From NCBI GenBank assembly GCA_007135745.1, contig SLIH01000292.1, forward strand, positions 1-6,035: DNA of 6,035 nucleotides. The letters are read 5' to 3'. The stretch is from Halomonas sp. Its GTDB lineage: Bacteria; Pseudomonadota; Gammaproteobacteria; Pseudomonadales; Oleiphilaceae. Made by a program: the position numbers and the translations under genes. Positions 1-6,035 of the stretch are shown here, in pieces. The notes under the pieces were generated by a model. The model worked only from the letters and a program-made list of their open reading frames with translations. It was not told where the DNA came from and ran no database searches. Positions within the stretch are counted from its first letter, which is position 1, and each line of letters opens with the position of its first letter.

Positions 1-1042
1 ATCCCTCGCCTCCGTTGAAGAGATCCTCCTCACCAGCCCTGCCCGGCAGATCAATCCCAAAGTGCCGGTACGCATGGGGCGTCGCCATCCGCCCGCGCGG
101 CGTGCGCATCATAAATCCCTGCTGAATCAGAAACGGCTCCAGCACATCCTCGATGGTGCCCCGCTCCTCACTGATGGCCGCGGAAAGGCTCTCCACGCCC
201 ACCGGCCCCCCATCAAACTTCTCAATCAGCGCCAGCAACAGGCGCCGATCCATATGATCGAAGCCCTGATAATCCACCTTGAGCATATTCAGCGCGAGAT
301 CCGCGATCTCCGCCGTCACCCGGCCATCACCCCGCACCTCGGCATAGTCCCGCACCCGACGCAGCAGCCGATTGGCGATCCGCGGCGTGCCTCTGGATCG
401 ACGAGCAACCTCCCGCGCGCCAGCCTCTTCGATGCTGATAGCCTGAAGCTCCGCGGAGCGGGTCACGATCCGAGTCAGATCGTCCGTACTGTAGAACTCC
501 AGACGCTGAACAATGCCAAAACGATCCCGCAACGGCGAGGTCAGCAGACCGGCCCGGGTCGTGGCACCCACCAGAGTAAAGGGGGGCAGATCCAGCTTGA
601 TGGAACGCGCCGCCGGCCCTTCTCCGATCATGATGTCCAGCTGATAGTCCTCCATCGCGGGATAAAGCACTTCTTCCACTGCAGCATTCAAGCGATGGAT
701 TTCATCGATGAAGAGAACGTCCCCGTCCTCCAGATTGGTCAGCAGCGCCGCCAGATCCCCGGCCTTCTCCAGTACAGGGCCGGAAGTCGCCTTGATGGCA
801 CTGTTCATCTCATTGGCGATGATATTCGCCAGCGTCGTCTTGCCCAGCCCGGGCGGACCGAAAATAAGCACATGATCCAGCGCCTGCCGGCGCTGCCGTG
901 CCGCCCCGACAAAGATCTCCATCTGCTCACTGACCGTCGGCTGCCCGACATAGTCGGCCAGCGTCGCCGGCCGCACGGCCCGATCCTGACGCTCCTCACC
1001 GGGACCGGCCTCGCCGGAAATCAGTCGGTCCGATTCAATCAT
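1..1042 (-). CDS. ruvB: RuvB, Holliday junction branch-migration ATPase (3' end cut by window edge)
   Basis: Motor subunit of the RuvAB complex: hexameric AAA+ rings on either side of a RuvA-bound Holliday junction pump DNA and drive branch migration. My translation from the ATG at 1042 gives 347 codons with no stop before the left edge. Walker A is GPPGLGKT (residues 62-69), Walker B LFIDEIH (110-116), sensor 1 GATTRAG (159-165), the arginine finger is Arg174 in LRDRFG, and the sensor 2 region is [12 protein letters not shown] (218-229). The C-terminal winged-helix part contains [10 protein letters not shown] and HFGID. An in-frame TGA lies nine codons upstream and AGGAAAG sits just before the ATG, so the start is firm. 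The E. coli protein (336 residues, from memory) ends soon after HFG; this one runs at least 18 residues past HFG with a Gly/acidic tail. Identification is near certain; only the true end is unknown. Confidence 0.97.
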   Translation of the reverse strand, partial: MIESDRLISGEAGPGEERQDRAVRPATLADYVGQPTVSEQMEIFVGAARQRRQALDHVLIFGPPGLGKTTLANIIANEMNSAIKATSGPVLEKAGDLAALLTNLEDGDVLFIDEIHRLNAAVEEVLYPAMEDYQLDIMIGEGPAARSIKLDLPPFTLVGATTRAGLLTSPLRDRFGIVQRLEFYSTDDLTRIVTRSAELQAISIEEAGAREVARRSRGTPRIANRLLRRVRDYAEVRGDGRVTAEIADLALNMLKVDYQGFDHMDRRLLLALIEKFDGGPVGVESLSAAISEERGTIEDVLEPFLIQQGFMMRTPRGRMATPHAYRHFGIDLPGRAGEEDLFNGGEG

Positions 1043-1048
1043 TGTTGT

Positions 1049-1055
1049 CTTTCCT
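1049..1055 (-). promoter_or_regulatory. Shine-Dalgarno site of ruvB
   Basis: AGGAAAG on the minus strand, six bases before the ATG at 1042. With the in-frame stop upstream it fixes the ruvB start and shows that ruvB is translated from its own site rather than coupled to ruvA. Confidence 0.7.
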
Positions 1056-1164
1056 GAGCTTACGCCTCACAAACCCTTACTCGACAAGAGGCCTCATCAT
1101 CCCCAAGTCACCCGATGACGTCACGTTACGGAATTGTCAGCAGCAGCGCTACCCCATTGCAAGG

Positions 1165-1180
1165 CGCTCAGAGGTGAGCG
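1165..1180. repeat. Inverted repeat (6-bp arms, 4-nt loop) in the ruvA-ruvB gap
   Basis: CGCTCA, loop GAGG, TGAGCG: a perfect 6-bp stem lying 35 bp past the ruvA stop. It lies in the 172-bp gap (1043-1214) that separates ruvA from ruvB. No T-run follows on the minus strand, so it is not a convincing intrinsic terminator. It could be an attenuating or mRNA-stabilising hairpin, or chance. I see no coding sequence in the gap; it also holds an 8-bp palindrome TGACGTCA at 1116-1123. Confidence 0.4.
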
Positions 1181-1214
1181 GGTATCGCTTCCCATCACTC
1201 CAAAACCCTGAATA

Positions 1215-1835
1215 TCAACGCGTTACCATGTTCCTCAGGGCCAGCCGAATCAGCTCCTGGCTGCTCATGCCCTCTTCGGCCACCGCATCCAGCGCCCGAT
1301 CCGCCTCCTGCGGTCGATACCCCAGGGATACCAGCGCCGAAGCCGCCTCATCCAGCGGCGACGAACTCACCGACGAAACTCCCGGCACCTCCAGTGGCCG
1401 CTTCTCGCCACCTTCGCCACGCGACGGCTCCAACTGACGGATACGATCACGCATCTCAACCACCAGCCGCTCCGCCGTTTTCTTCCCTACACCCGGAACA
1501 CGAACCAGTGCCGGCGTATCATTATCCTCGACGATACGCACAAAGGCGTCTGCCTCCAGCGCCGACAATATCGACAGTGCCAGCTTCGGCCCCACCCCAC
1601 TGACCCGTATCAGCAACCGGAAGAGTGCCCGCTCTCCCTTGCCATGGAAACCATAGAGCGCATGGGCGTCCTCCCGCACCGCCAGATGGGTATGCAGCAC
1701 CACCTCCTCGCCCATCGCCGGCAAGCGGAAAAAGGTCGTATAGGGAATCTCCACCTCATAGCCTACCCCACCGGCCTCAACCAGTGCCTGCCCCGGCTCT
1801 TTCTCCAGCAACTCTCCGCGAAGTCGTCCAATCAT
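1215..1835 (-). CDS. ruvA: RuvA, Holliday junction DNA-binding subunit
   Basis: Tetrameric protein that holds a Holliday junction in open square-planar form and recruits RuvB for branch migration. The 206-residue product matches the family length (about 203 in E. coli). It begins with the typical MIGRLRG. The N-terminal OB-fold (about 1-63) carries the acidic pin Glu55-Asp56 in VREDA, which separates strands at the crossover. Two helix-hairpin-helix motifs follow, GVGPK (80-84) and GVGKK (115-119), which contact the DNA backbone. A Ser/Pro/Gly-rich linker (about 137-160) leads to the C-terminal domain III (161-206, with ALVSLGYRPQEA), which binds RuvB. It starts 25 bp after the ruvC stop, behind AGGAG at a rather long 11-base spacing. 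It is very likely cotranscribed with ruvC. Confidence 0.98.
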   Translation of the reverse strand: MIGRLRGELLEKEPGQALVEAGGVGYEVEIPYTTFFRLPAMGEEVVLHTHLAVREDAHALYGFHGKGERALFRLLIRVSGVGPKLALSILSALEADAFVRIVEDNDTPALVRVPGVGKKTAERLVVEMRDRIRQLEPSRGEGGEKRPLEVPGVSSVSSSPLDEAASALVSLGYRPQEADRALDAVAEEGMSSQELIRLALRNMVTR

Positions 1836-1860
1836 CTACCTGCCTACTCCTGTTATTTGC

Positions 1861-2376
1861 TCAGCGCATCCGCCGCCGGCGTGTACCCGTTGCGCCCACA
1901 CCCGCGAGCCCCTGCCCCATATGGGCGTGACAGAGCGCAATCGCCAGGGCATCGGCTGCATCTTCGGCAGGGGGAGCGGAAAGACTGAAAAGTACCTGAA
2001 CCATATGCTGGACCTGATGCTTGTCGGCACCGCCCTTGCCCACCGCCGCCTGTTTAACCTGGCGCGCCGTGTATTCGCTGAGCGCAAGGCCTGCATTGGC
2101 CCCACAGACAATGGCCACGCCCCGTGCCTGGCCCAGCTTGAGCGCGGAATCCACATTGCGGGAGAGAAAAACCTGTTCAATGGCCATTTCCGTGGGCCGG
2201 TAGGTATCGATGATCTCTGCGAGGCCCGCATAGATGCGCTGCAACCGCTCCGCCATGGAATAGGACCCCACGCGAACACAGCCGCTGTCTATATATTCAA
2301 GCTTCCGGCCACCCGAACGGATAACACCGTAGCCGGTAACCCGTGAGCCAGGATCCACCCCCAGGATGATGGCCAT
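1861..2376 (-). CDS. ruvC: RuvC, Holliday junction resolvase (crossover junction endodeoxyribonuclease)
   Basis: Dimeric metal-dependent nuclease that cuts a Holliday junction by paired symmetric nicks, working with RuvAB at the end of recombination and fork repair. The product has 171 residues (173 in E. coli) and opens with [17 protein letters not shown]. The four acidic catalytic residues are Asp8, Glu67 (in MAIEQVF), Asp139 and Asp142 (in [14 protein letters not shown]), each one position later than the E. coli set D7/E66/D138/D141. Phe70 and the basic residues Lys108 and Lys119 also match known DNA-contact positions. The tail ends in a short arginine run, RRRRMR. The start lies 13 bp after the yebC stop with no clear Shine-Dalgarno site, so translation may depend on coupling to yebC. 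Confidence 0.98.
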   Translation of the reverse strand: MAIILGVDPGSRVTGYGVIRSGGRKLEYIDSGCVRVGSYSMAERLQRIYAGLAEIIDTYRPTEMAIEQVFLSRNVDSALKLGQARGVAIVCGANAGLALSEYTARQVKQAAVGKGGADKHQVQHMVQVLFSLSAPPAEDAADALAIALCHAHMGQGLAGVGATGTRRRRMR

Positions 2377-2389
2377 GGCTCAGGGCTGC

Positions 2390-3145
2390 TTATGAAGCAT
2401 GGCCGAAACGTTCCAGAACCTCATCCGGAAAATCGGCATTGGAATAGACATTCTGAACGTCATCGAGATCCTCAAGCCAGTCCAGCAATTTGAGGTTGGT
2501 TTCCGCCTGACTCTCATCAAGTTCCGCCATGGTGACCGGCACCATGCTGATGTCGGCGGCATCCGGCTCCAGACCGGCCTTTTTCATGCCATCTTTCACG
2601 TCCATGAAATTTTCGGGGGCCGTGACCACGTCAATGGAGCCGTCGTCGTTAACGCGCACATCCTCAGCCCCATTCTCGAGCGCCGCCTCCATGATGGTGT
2701 CCTCATCATGGTCCGGACCAAAGGTAATGGTGCCTTCGCGATTGAACAGAAAGGCAACCGAGCCGTCCGTGCCCAGATTGCCACCGAACTTGCTGAAGGC
2801 ATGGCGAACCTCGGAAACAGTCCGGTTCTTGTTGTCCGTCATGACTTCAACATAGACCGCCACACCACCGGGACCGTAGCCCTCGTAGGTCAGCTCTTCG
2901 TAGTTGTCGTCTTCGGTGTTACCGGCCCCACGCTCAATCGCGCGCTCGATGGTGTCCTTCTTCATGTTGTTGCTGAGCGCCTTGTCGACGGCAGTCCGAA
3001 GACGAGGATTGTCCTCGGGCACGCCACCGCCCTGACGCGCGGCGACAACAAGCTCACGGATCAGCTTGGTGAAGATCTTTCCTTTCTTCGCGTCCTGAGC
3101 GGCCTTGCGATGTTTGATGTTGGACCATTTACTGTGTCCTGCCAT
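2390..3145 (-). CDS. yebC: YebC/PmpR (TACO1) family protein
   Basis: Member of the widespread YebC/TACO1 family. Family knowledge is mixed: it was long annotated as a DNA-binding transcriptional regulator (PmpR, a repressor in the Pseudomonas quinolone system), and more recent work assigns relatives a ribosome-associated role in easing translation stalls. The 251-residue product (E. coli about 246) has the helical N-terminal domain starting [15 protein letters not shown] and the motif [12 protein letters not shown] (21-32). The conserved core follows, with [11 protein letters not shown] (87-97), [12 protein letters not shown] (104-115) and [14 protein letters not shown] (121-134). The C-terminal part is rich in Asp and Glu. 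A strong AGGAG sits 8 bases before the ATG. It lies 39 bp after aspS and 13 bp before ruvC, an arrangement common in gammaproteobacteria. Which molecular role applies here cannot be told from sequence. Confidence 0.96.
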   Translation of the reverse strand: MAGHSKWSNIKHRKAAQDAKKGKIFTKLIRELVVAARQGGGVPEDNPRLRTAVDKALSNNMKKDTIERAIERGAGNTEDDNYEELTYEGYGPGGVAVYVEVMTDNKNRTVSEVRHAFSKFGGNLGTDGSVAFLFNREGTITFGPDHDEDTIMEAALENGAEDVRVNDDGSIDVVTAPENFMDVKDGMKKAGLEPDAADISMVPVTMAELDESQAETNLKLLDWLEDLDDVQNVYSNADFPDEVLERFGHAS

Positions 3146-3184
3146 GAAGCCTACTCCTGGTCACTGACGAAAACGGTTAATCAA

Positions 3185-4972
3185 TCAGCCTTCCTTCTTG
3201 CCCTGCTCATCCTTCTGCACCTTGCGCAGGCGGATGTTGAGTTCACGCAGCTGCTTCTCATCCACTTCGCCCGGCGCGTCCGTCATCAGGCAGGTGGCAC
3301 TCTGGGTTTTCGGGAAGGGAATCACATCGCGAATAGAGCCGGCCCCGGTCATCAGCATCACCAGCCGGTCCAGCCCAAAGGCCAGGCCACCGTGGGGAGG
3401 GCAGCCGTACTTGAGCGCATCCAACAGGAAGCCAAACTTCTCCCGCGCTTCCTCCTCTTCAATTCCAAGGCTGCGGAACACCGTCTGCTGGGTCTTCTCA
3501 TCATGGATACGGATCGACCCACCGCCCAACTCGGTGCCATTGAGCACCATATCGTACGCCCGGGACAGCGCCTCGGCCGGTTTCGTATCAAGCTCTTCGG
3601 CGGACACCGGCGCGGTGAAGGGGTGATGCAGCGCGTGCAGTTTGCCGGCGTCGTCCTCTTCGAACATGGGGAAGTCGACAACCCAGCAGGGTGCCCAGTC
3701 TCCCTCGATCCGATCGAGATCATGGCCCAGCTTCACCCGCAGCGCACCCAGCGCCTCGTTGACGACATTGGTCTTGTCGGCGCCGAAGAAGATCAGATCC
3801 CCATCCTGCGCCTCAACCCGGTCAATGATCGCCTTGGTGGCCTCATCACCCAGGAACTTGATGATCGGTGACTGCAGGCCTTCGATGCCCTGACTCACGT
3901 CATTGACCTTGATGTAGGCAAGGCCCTTGGCTCCATAGATGCCCACAAACTTGGTGTAATCATCAATCTGCTTACGGGTCAGCTCACCGCCATTGGGCAC
4001 GCGCAGCGCCGCCACCCGGCCCTTGGGGTTGTTGGCCGGGCCGGAGAAGACCTTGAAATCGACCGACGCCACCAGATCCGCCACATCCACCAGCTCCAGC
4101 GGAATCCGCAGGTCCGGCTTGTCACTGCCGTAACGGCGCATGGCTTCGGCGTAGGCAATACGGGGGAACGCCGGCAGCTCGACCTTCAGCAGATCCCGGA
4201 AAAGCTCCCGGATCATGGTTTCCATGGGCGCCATGATGCCTTCTTCATCGACGAACGAGGCCTCCACGTCCACCTGGGTAAATTCCGGCTGACGGTCGGC
4301 GCGCAGATCCTCATCCCGGAAGCACTTGGCGATCTGGTAATAGCGATCCACCCCGGAGACCATAAGCAACTGCTTGAACAGCTGGGGCGACTGCGGCAGA
4401 GCAAAGAAGCTGCCGGGATGGGTCCGGCTGGGCACCAGATAATCCCGCGCGCCTTCCGGCGTGGCCCGGGTCAGCACCGGCGTTTCCACGTCCATGAACT
4501 CCTGGCCGTCGAGGAAGTTGCGGATGTAGCTGGTCACACGAGAGCGGAAGCGCATGCGCTCGAGCATTTCCGGGCGACGCAGGTCGAGAAAGCGGTAACG
4601 CAACCGCACATCCTCGCCCACATCAGAGTACTCATCGAGCGGAAACGGCGGCGTGGCCGCAGCATTGAGAAGCTCCAGATCCTTGCCCAGCACCTCCACC
4701 TGGCCGGTTGGCATATTGGGATTTTCCGTGCCTTCCGGACGCCGGCGCACGCGGCCGCGAATCTGGATCACGTACTCGCTGCGCACCCGGTCCGCCTTCT
4801 CAAAAGGCTCGGGTGTATCGGGATCAAATACGACCTGGGCAATGCCATCACGGTCGCGCAGATCAAGAAAGATGACGCCCCCATGATCACGACGCCGGTG
4901 TACCCAGCCACAGAGAGTGACTTCCTGATCGATATGTGTCTCGTTAATACCACCGCAATAATGACTGCGCAT
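3185..4972 (-). CDS. aspS: Aspartyl-tRNA synthetase, bacterial type, probably non-discriminating (Asp/Asn)
   Basis: Class IIb synthetase that joins aspartate to tRNA(Asp) using ATP. From ATG 4972 the protein has 595 residues, close to E. coli AspRS. The N-terminal OB-fold anticodon-binding domain (about 1-105) includes [14 protein letters not shown] (19-32). The catalytic core has the flipping-loop region [13 protein letters not shown] (171-183), QSPQLFK (194-200), motif 2 [14 protein letters not shown] (218-231) and motif 3 GLAFGLDRL (529-537). The bacterial GAD insertion lies between, roughly 285-420. The longer reading from 5062 would add 30 residues unlike the family and would begin above the predicted -10; MRSHYCGG aligns with E. 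coli MRTEYCGQ and has AGGAAAGG six bases upstream. His30 and Gly81 are residues linked to relaxed tRNA specificity, so it may also charge tRNA(Asn). It heads the minus-strand cluster. Confidence 0.98.
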   Translation of the reverse strand: MRSHYCGGINETHIDQEVTLCGWVHRRRDHGGVIFLDLRDRDGIAQVVFDPDTPEPFEKADRVRSEYVIQIRGRVRRRPEGTENPNMPTGQVEVLGKDLELLNAAATPPFPLDEYSDVGEDVRLRYRFLDLRRPEMLERMRFRSRVTSYIRNFLDGQEFMDVETPVLTRATPEGARDYLVPSRTHPGSFFALPQSPQLFKQLLMVSGVDRYYQIAKCFRDEDLRADRQPEFTQVDVEASFVDEEGIMAPMETMIRELFRDLLKVELPAFPRIAYAEAMRRYGSDKPDLRIPLELVDVADLVASVDFKVFSGPANNPKGRVAALRVPNGGELTRKQIDDYTKFVGIYGAKGLAYIKVNDVSQGIEGLQSPIIKFLGDEATKAIIDRVEAQDGDLIFFGADKTNVVNEALGALRVKLGHDLDRIEGDWAPCWVVDFPMFEEDDAGKLHALHHPFTAPVSAEELDTKPAEALSRAYDMVLNGTELGGGSIRIHDEKTQQTVFRSLGIEEEEAREKFGFLLDALKYGCPPHGGLAFGLDRLVMLMTGAGSIRDVIPFPKTQSATCLMTDAPGEVDEKQLRELNIRLRKVQKDEQGKKEG

Positions 4973-4978
4973 ACGCTG

Positions 4979-4986
4979 CCTTTCCT
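4979..4986 (-). promoter_or_regulatory. Shine-Dalgarno site that fixes the aspS start
   Basis: AGGAAAGG on the minus strand, six bases before the ATG at 4972. It supports the 595-residue AspRS over a start at 5062, which would place the first codon inside the predicted promoter spacer and -35 boundary. Confidence 0.8.
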
Positions 4987-5038
4987 GTAAACATCTGGAT
5001 TTCTGGTGACGCGACCGCACCGGGGCGAAAAACGCCGT

Positions 5039-5067
5039 ATTATAACCATAAGTGGACGCCAAGTCAG
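5039..5067 (-). promoter_or_regulatory. Predicted sigma-70 promoter of aspS (and probably yebC-ruvCA)
   Basis: On the minus strand a perfect TATAAT (5044 down to 5039) is preceded, after exactly 17 bp, by CTGACT (5067 down to 5062), a 4-of-6 match to TTGACA. Transcription would start near 5032 and give a leader of about 60 nt. A short GGCG-TTTTT-CGCC inverted repeat (5024-5036) falls at the expected start point. The match is good by eye but has not been tested statistically. Confidence 0.7.
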
Positions 5068-5110
5068 AATGGAGCGGCGACCTGTTTCACAGCCCGCGCA
5101 GCGGTGGATG

Positions 5111-5139
5111 GTGACGATACCCCGGTCAACGGCTAAGAT
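5111..5139 (+). promoter_or_regulatory. Possible sigma-70 promoter of fabR
   Basis: GTGACG (5111-5116) and TAAGAT (5134-5139) are separated by 17 bp; each matches its consensus at 4 of 6 positions. The start point would be near 5146, about 28 nt before the TTG start codon. It diverges from the aspS promoter, with about 43 bp between the two -35 elements. The match is moderate only. Confidence 0.45.
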
Positions 5140-5148
5140 AGCGGCTAT
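5138..5148. promoter_or_regulatory. Palindrome overlapping the fabR -10: candidate operator
   Basis: ATAGC-G-GCTAT is a perfect 5-bp inverted repeat around a single base. It begins inside the predicted -10 element and covers the expected transcription start. TetR-family repressors often bind palindromes placed this way to control their own gene, so it is a candidate autoregulatory site. That is inference: I do not recognise it as an established FabR or DesT operator, and short palindromes occur by chance. Confidence 0.3.
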
Positions 5149-5160
5149 TTACAGCATTTC

Positions 5161-5167
5161 AGCGGAG
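5161..5167 (+). promoter_or_regulatory. Shine-Dalgarno site that fixes the fabR TTG start
   Basis: AGCGGAG with its GGAG core lies six bases before TTG 5174. It supports that codon as the start over the upstream ATG codons at 5006 and beyond, which precede the predicted promoter. Confidence 0.65.
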
Positions 5168-5173
5168 ATTACC

Positions 5174-5803
5174 TTGTCAGTACGGGCGGAACAGAAACTC
5201 AGAACCCGGCGGTCCCTGATGGATGCGGCCCTGCGCCAGCTGAGCGCTGACCGTGGCTTTGGCAGCCTGAGCCTGCGGGAAGTGGCGCGGGAAGCCGGCA
5301 TCGCGCCAACGTCGTTCTATCGTCATTTTACGGAATTGGATGAACTCGGCCTGGCTCTGGTGGATGAAGCCGGCGTAGCCCTGCGTCAGCTGATGCGCCA
5401 GGCCCGCAAACGAATTGAGCGCGAAGGTGGCGCCATCCACACCTCAGTGGAAACCTTCATGGAGTACCTGACGGACAACGCCAACCTGTTCCGACTCCTG
5501 CTGCGCGAAAGAACCGGGGTTTCGAAGATTTTCCGTACAGCCGTTCAGGCGGAGATCGATCATTTTGTCACCGAACTCGCGGAAGATCTGACGCGATTCG
5601 GCGAAGATAAGCAACGCCCCCTCTCCGACCCCCATCTGGTGGCGGAATCCATGGTTATCCTGGTTTTCAATCTGGGAGCGGAAGCGCTGGATGCACCGGC
5701 GCGCCAGCGCACCGAGCTTAAGGAAAAACTCAAGACCCAGCTGCGGATGGTTCTGGTAGGCGCCCAGACCATGGCTGCGGAACAGGCAAGGCGCAAGGGT
5801 TAA
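5174..5803 (+). CDS. fabR: TetR-family repressor of unsaturated fatty acid synthesis, FabR/DesT type
   Basis: Homologue of E. coli FabR, which represses fabA and fabB in response to the balance of saturated and unsaturated acyl chains. From TTG 5174 the product has 209 residues, normal for TetR proteins. The N-terminus, [18 protein letters not shown], resembles FabR VRAQQKEKTRRSL. The helix-turn-helix is at 32-52 ([19 protein letters not shown]), nearly the same as FabR. The ligand-binding part keeps [20 protein letters not shown] (70-78), [10 protein letters not shown] (106-115) and GAEALD (168-173). ATG 5006 would give 265 residues, but the extra part lies over the promoter region and has no family match. 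The related Pseudomonas regulator DesT shares the same HTH, so target and ligand could follow either model. No fatty-acid gene is adjacent. It is transcribed away from aspS and towards ugd. Confidence 0.88.
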   Translation: MSVRAEQKLRTRRSLMDAALRQLSADRGFGSLSLREVAREAGIAPTSFYRHFTELDELGLALVDEAGVALRQLMRQARKRIEREGGAIHTSVETFMEYLTDNANLFRLLLRERTGVSKIFRTAVQAEIDHFVTELAEDLTRFGEDKQRPLSDPHLVAESMVILVFNLGAEALDAPARQRTELKEKLKTQLRMVLVGAQTMAAEQARRKG

Positions 5804-5820
5804 ACCCCATTGCGCCAGCG

Positions 5821-5838
5821 AAAATACCGCGCTTGCGG
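5821..5838 (-). terminator. Weak candidate intrinsic terminator of ugd
   Basis: On the minus strand CCGC-AAGC-GCGG is followed directly by TATTTT, about 18 bp past the ugd stop in the 52-bp gap to the convergent fabR. The stem is only 4 bp, so it is a weak example. No T-run follows it on the plus strand, so it would not serve fabR well. Confidence 0.35.
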
Positions 5839-5855
5839 GCAGCCCCAAGGCGCGC

Positions 5856-6035
5856 TCAACGGGTCCCGAACTGGTTCAGACCACGCCCAATGGCGTAATA
5901 CTCGAGCCCGTAGCGTTCCAGCATGTCATCGTCATAGAGATTGCGACCATCGAACACCACCGGCGAGGCAATGCTGGTGGCAATCTCCTGGAAATCCGGT
6001 GAACGGAATTCCTTCCACTCCGTGCAGATGACCAG
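5856..6035 (-). CDS. ugd: UDP-glucose 6-dehydrogenase, C-terminal 59 residues (5' end outside window)
   Basis: The enzyme oxidises UDP-glucose to UDP-glucuronate with two NAD+, supplying precursors for capsule, exopolysaccharide or lipid modification. Only the last 59 codons and a TGA stop are in the window. They cover the end of the UDP-binding C-terminal domain: VICTEWKEFRSPDF, then SPVVFDGRNLYDDD, then LEYYAIGRG, all typical of the bacterial UDPGDH family. The close relatives GDP-mannose and UDP-ManNAc dehydrogenases share the fold, but the TEWKEFR and FDGRNLYD signatures favour Ugd. It converges on fabR across 52 bp and has no evident functional link to it. The N-terminal NAD domain and catalytic cysteine cannot be checked here. 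Confidence 0.9.
   Translation of the reverse strand: MVICTEWKEFRSPDFQEIATSIASPVVFDGRNLYDDDMLERYGLEYYAIGRGLNQFGTR

Noticed and set aside
62..1057. 331-residue plus-strand reading frame opposite ruvB
   Set aside because: It lies antisense to a fully conserved ruvB frame, has an Arg/Pro/His/Gln-rich composition and resembles no family; long antisense frames are common in GC-rich genes.
1165..1180. Hairpin after ruvA as an intrinsic terminator
   Set aside because: The stem is followed by CCTTGCAATGG, with no U-tract, and ruvB continues downstream on the same strand.
2399..3871. 490-residue plus-strand reading frame antisense to yebC and the 3' part of aspS
   Set aside because: It is the longest shadow frame in the window and spans two well-identified genes plus their spacer. 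I recognise no domain in it, and its length follows from the codon bias of the opposite strand.
4418..4990. 190-residue plus-strand frame opposite the aspS 5' end
   Set aside because: Antisense to the conserved AspRS anticodon-binding and early catalytic domains, with no recognisable family and no ribosome binding site that I could see.
4973..5062. 30-residue N-terminal extension of AspRS from ATG 5062
   Set aside because: It would overlap the TATAAT promoter, has no counterpart in E. coli AspRS, and the MRSHYCGG start has a strong Shine-Dalgarno site.
5082..5092. CTGT-TTC-ACAG as a possible LexA (SOS) box near aspS/fabR
   Set aside because: The half-sites match but the spacer is 3 bp rather than 8, so it does not fit the gammaproteobacterial LexA site; 4-bp arms are expected by chance.
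5444..5848. 134-residue minus-strand frame opposite fabR
   Set aside because: Antisense to the conserved FabR ligand-binding domain, with no family resemblance.

Overview
The window is an ordinary housekeeping stretch of a GC-rich bacterial chromosome. It most likely comes from a non-enteric gammaproteobacterium. The support is the gene order aspS-yebC-ruvC-ruvA-ruvB, close resemblance (from memory of the E. coli proteins) of all three Ruv proteins, YebC and AspRS to gammaproteobacterial versions, and a FabR-type regulator, a family I associate with that class. I cannot name a genus. No mobile element, CRISPR array, rRNA or tRNA was seen.

Layout. Positions 1-4972 are a minus-strand cluster. 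In order of transcription it holds aspS (aspartyl-tRNA synthetase), yebC (translation or regulatory factor), ruvC (Holliday junction resolvase), ruvA (junction-binding subunit) and ruvB (branch-migration ATPase). The ruvB 3' end lies beyond the left edge. The gaps are 39, 13, 25 and 172 bp, so the first four genes look like one transcript; ruvB may also have its own signals in the larger gap. Positions 4973-5173 are a divergent control region with a well-formed minus-strand promoter for aspS and a plausible plus-strand promoter for fabR. Positions 5174-5803 are fabR on the plus strand, a TetR-family fatty-acid regulator that probably starts with TTG. Positions 5856-6035 are the C-terminal end of a UDP-glucose 6-dehydrogenase gene on the minus strand, convergent with fabR, with a small hairpin between them that could end transcription.

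How the genes work together. RuvA, RuvB and RuvC form the complete Holliday-junction processing machine, and all catalytic residues I checked are present. AspRS and YebC both serve translation. AspRS carries His30 and Gly81, the residues I associate with non-discriminating enzymes that also charge tRNA(Asn), so the organism may make Asn-tRNA(Asn) through the GatCAB amidotransferase. FabR and Ugd belong to separate pathways (unsaturated fatty acid control and sugar-nucleotide synthesis).

I found no previously undescribed system here. The points worth a second look are the AspRS specificity prediction, the divergent aspS/fabR promoter region with a palindrome over the fabR -10, and the 172-bp ruvA-ruvB gap.
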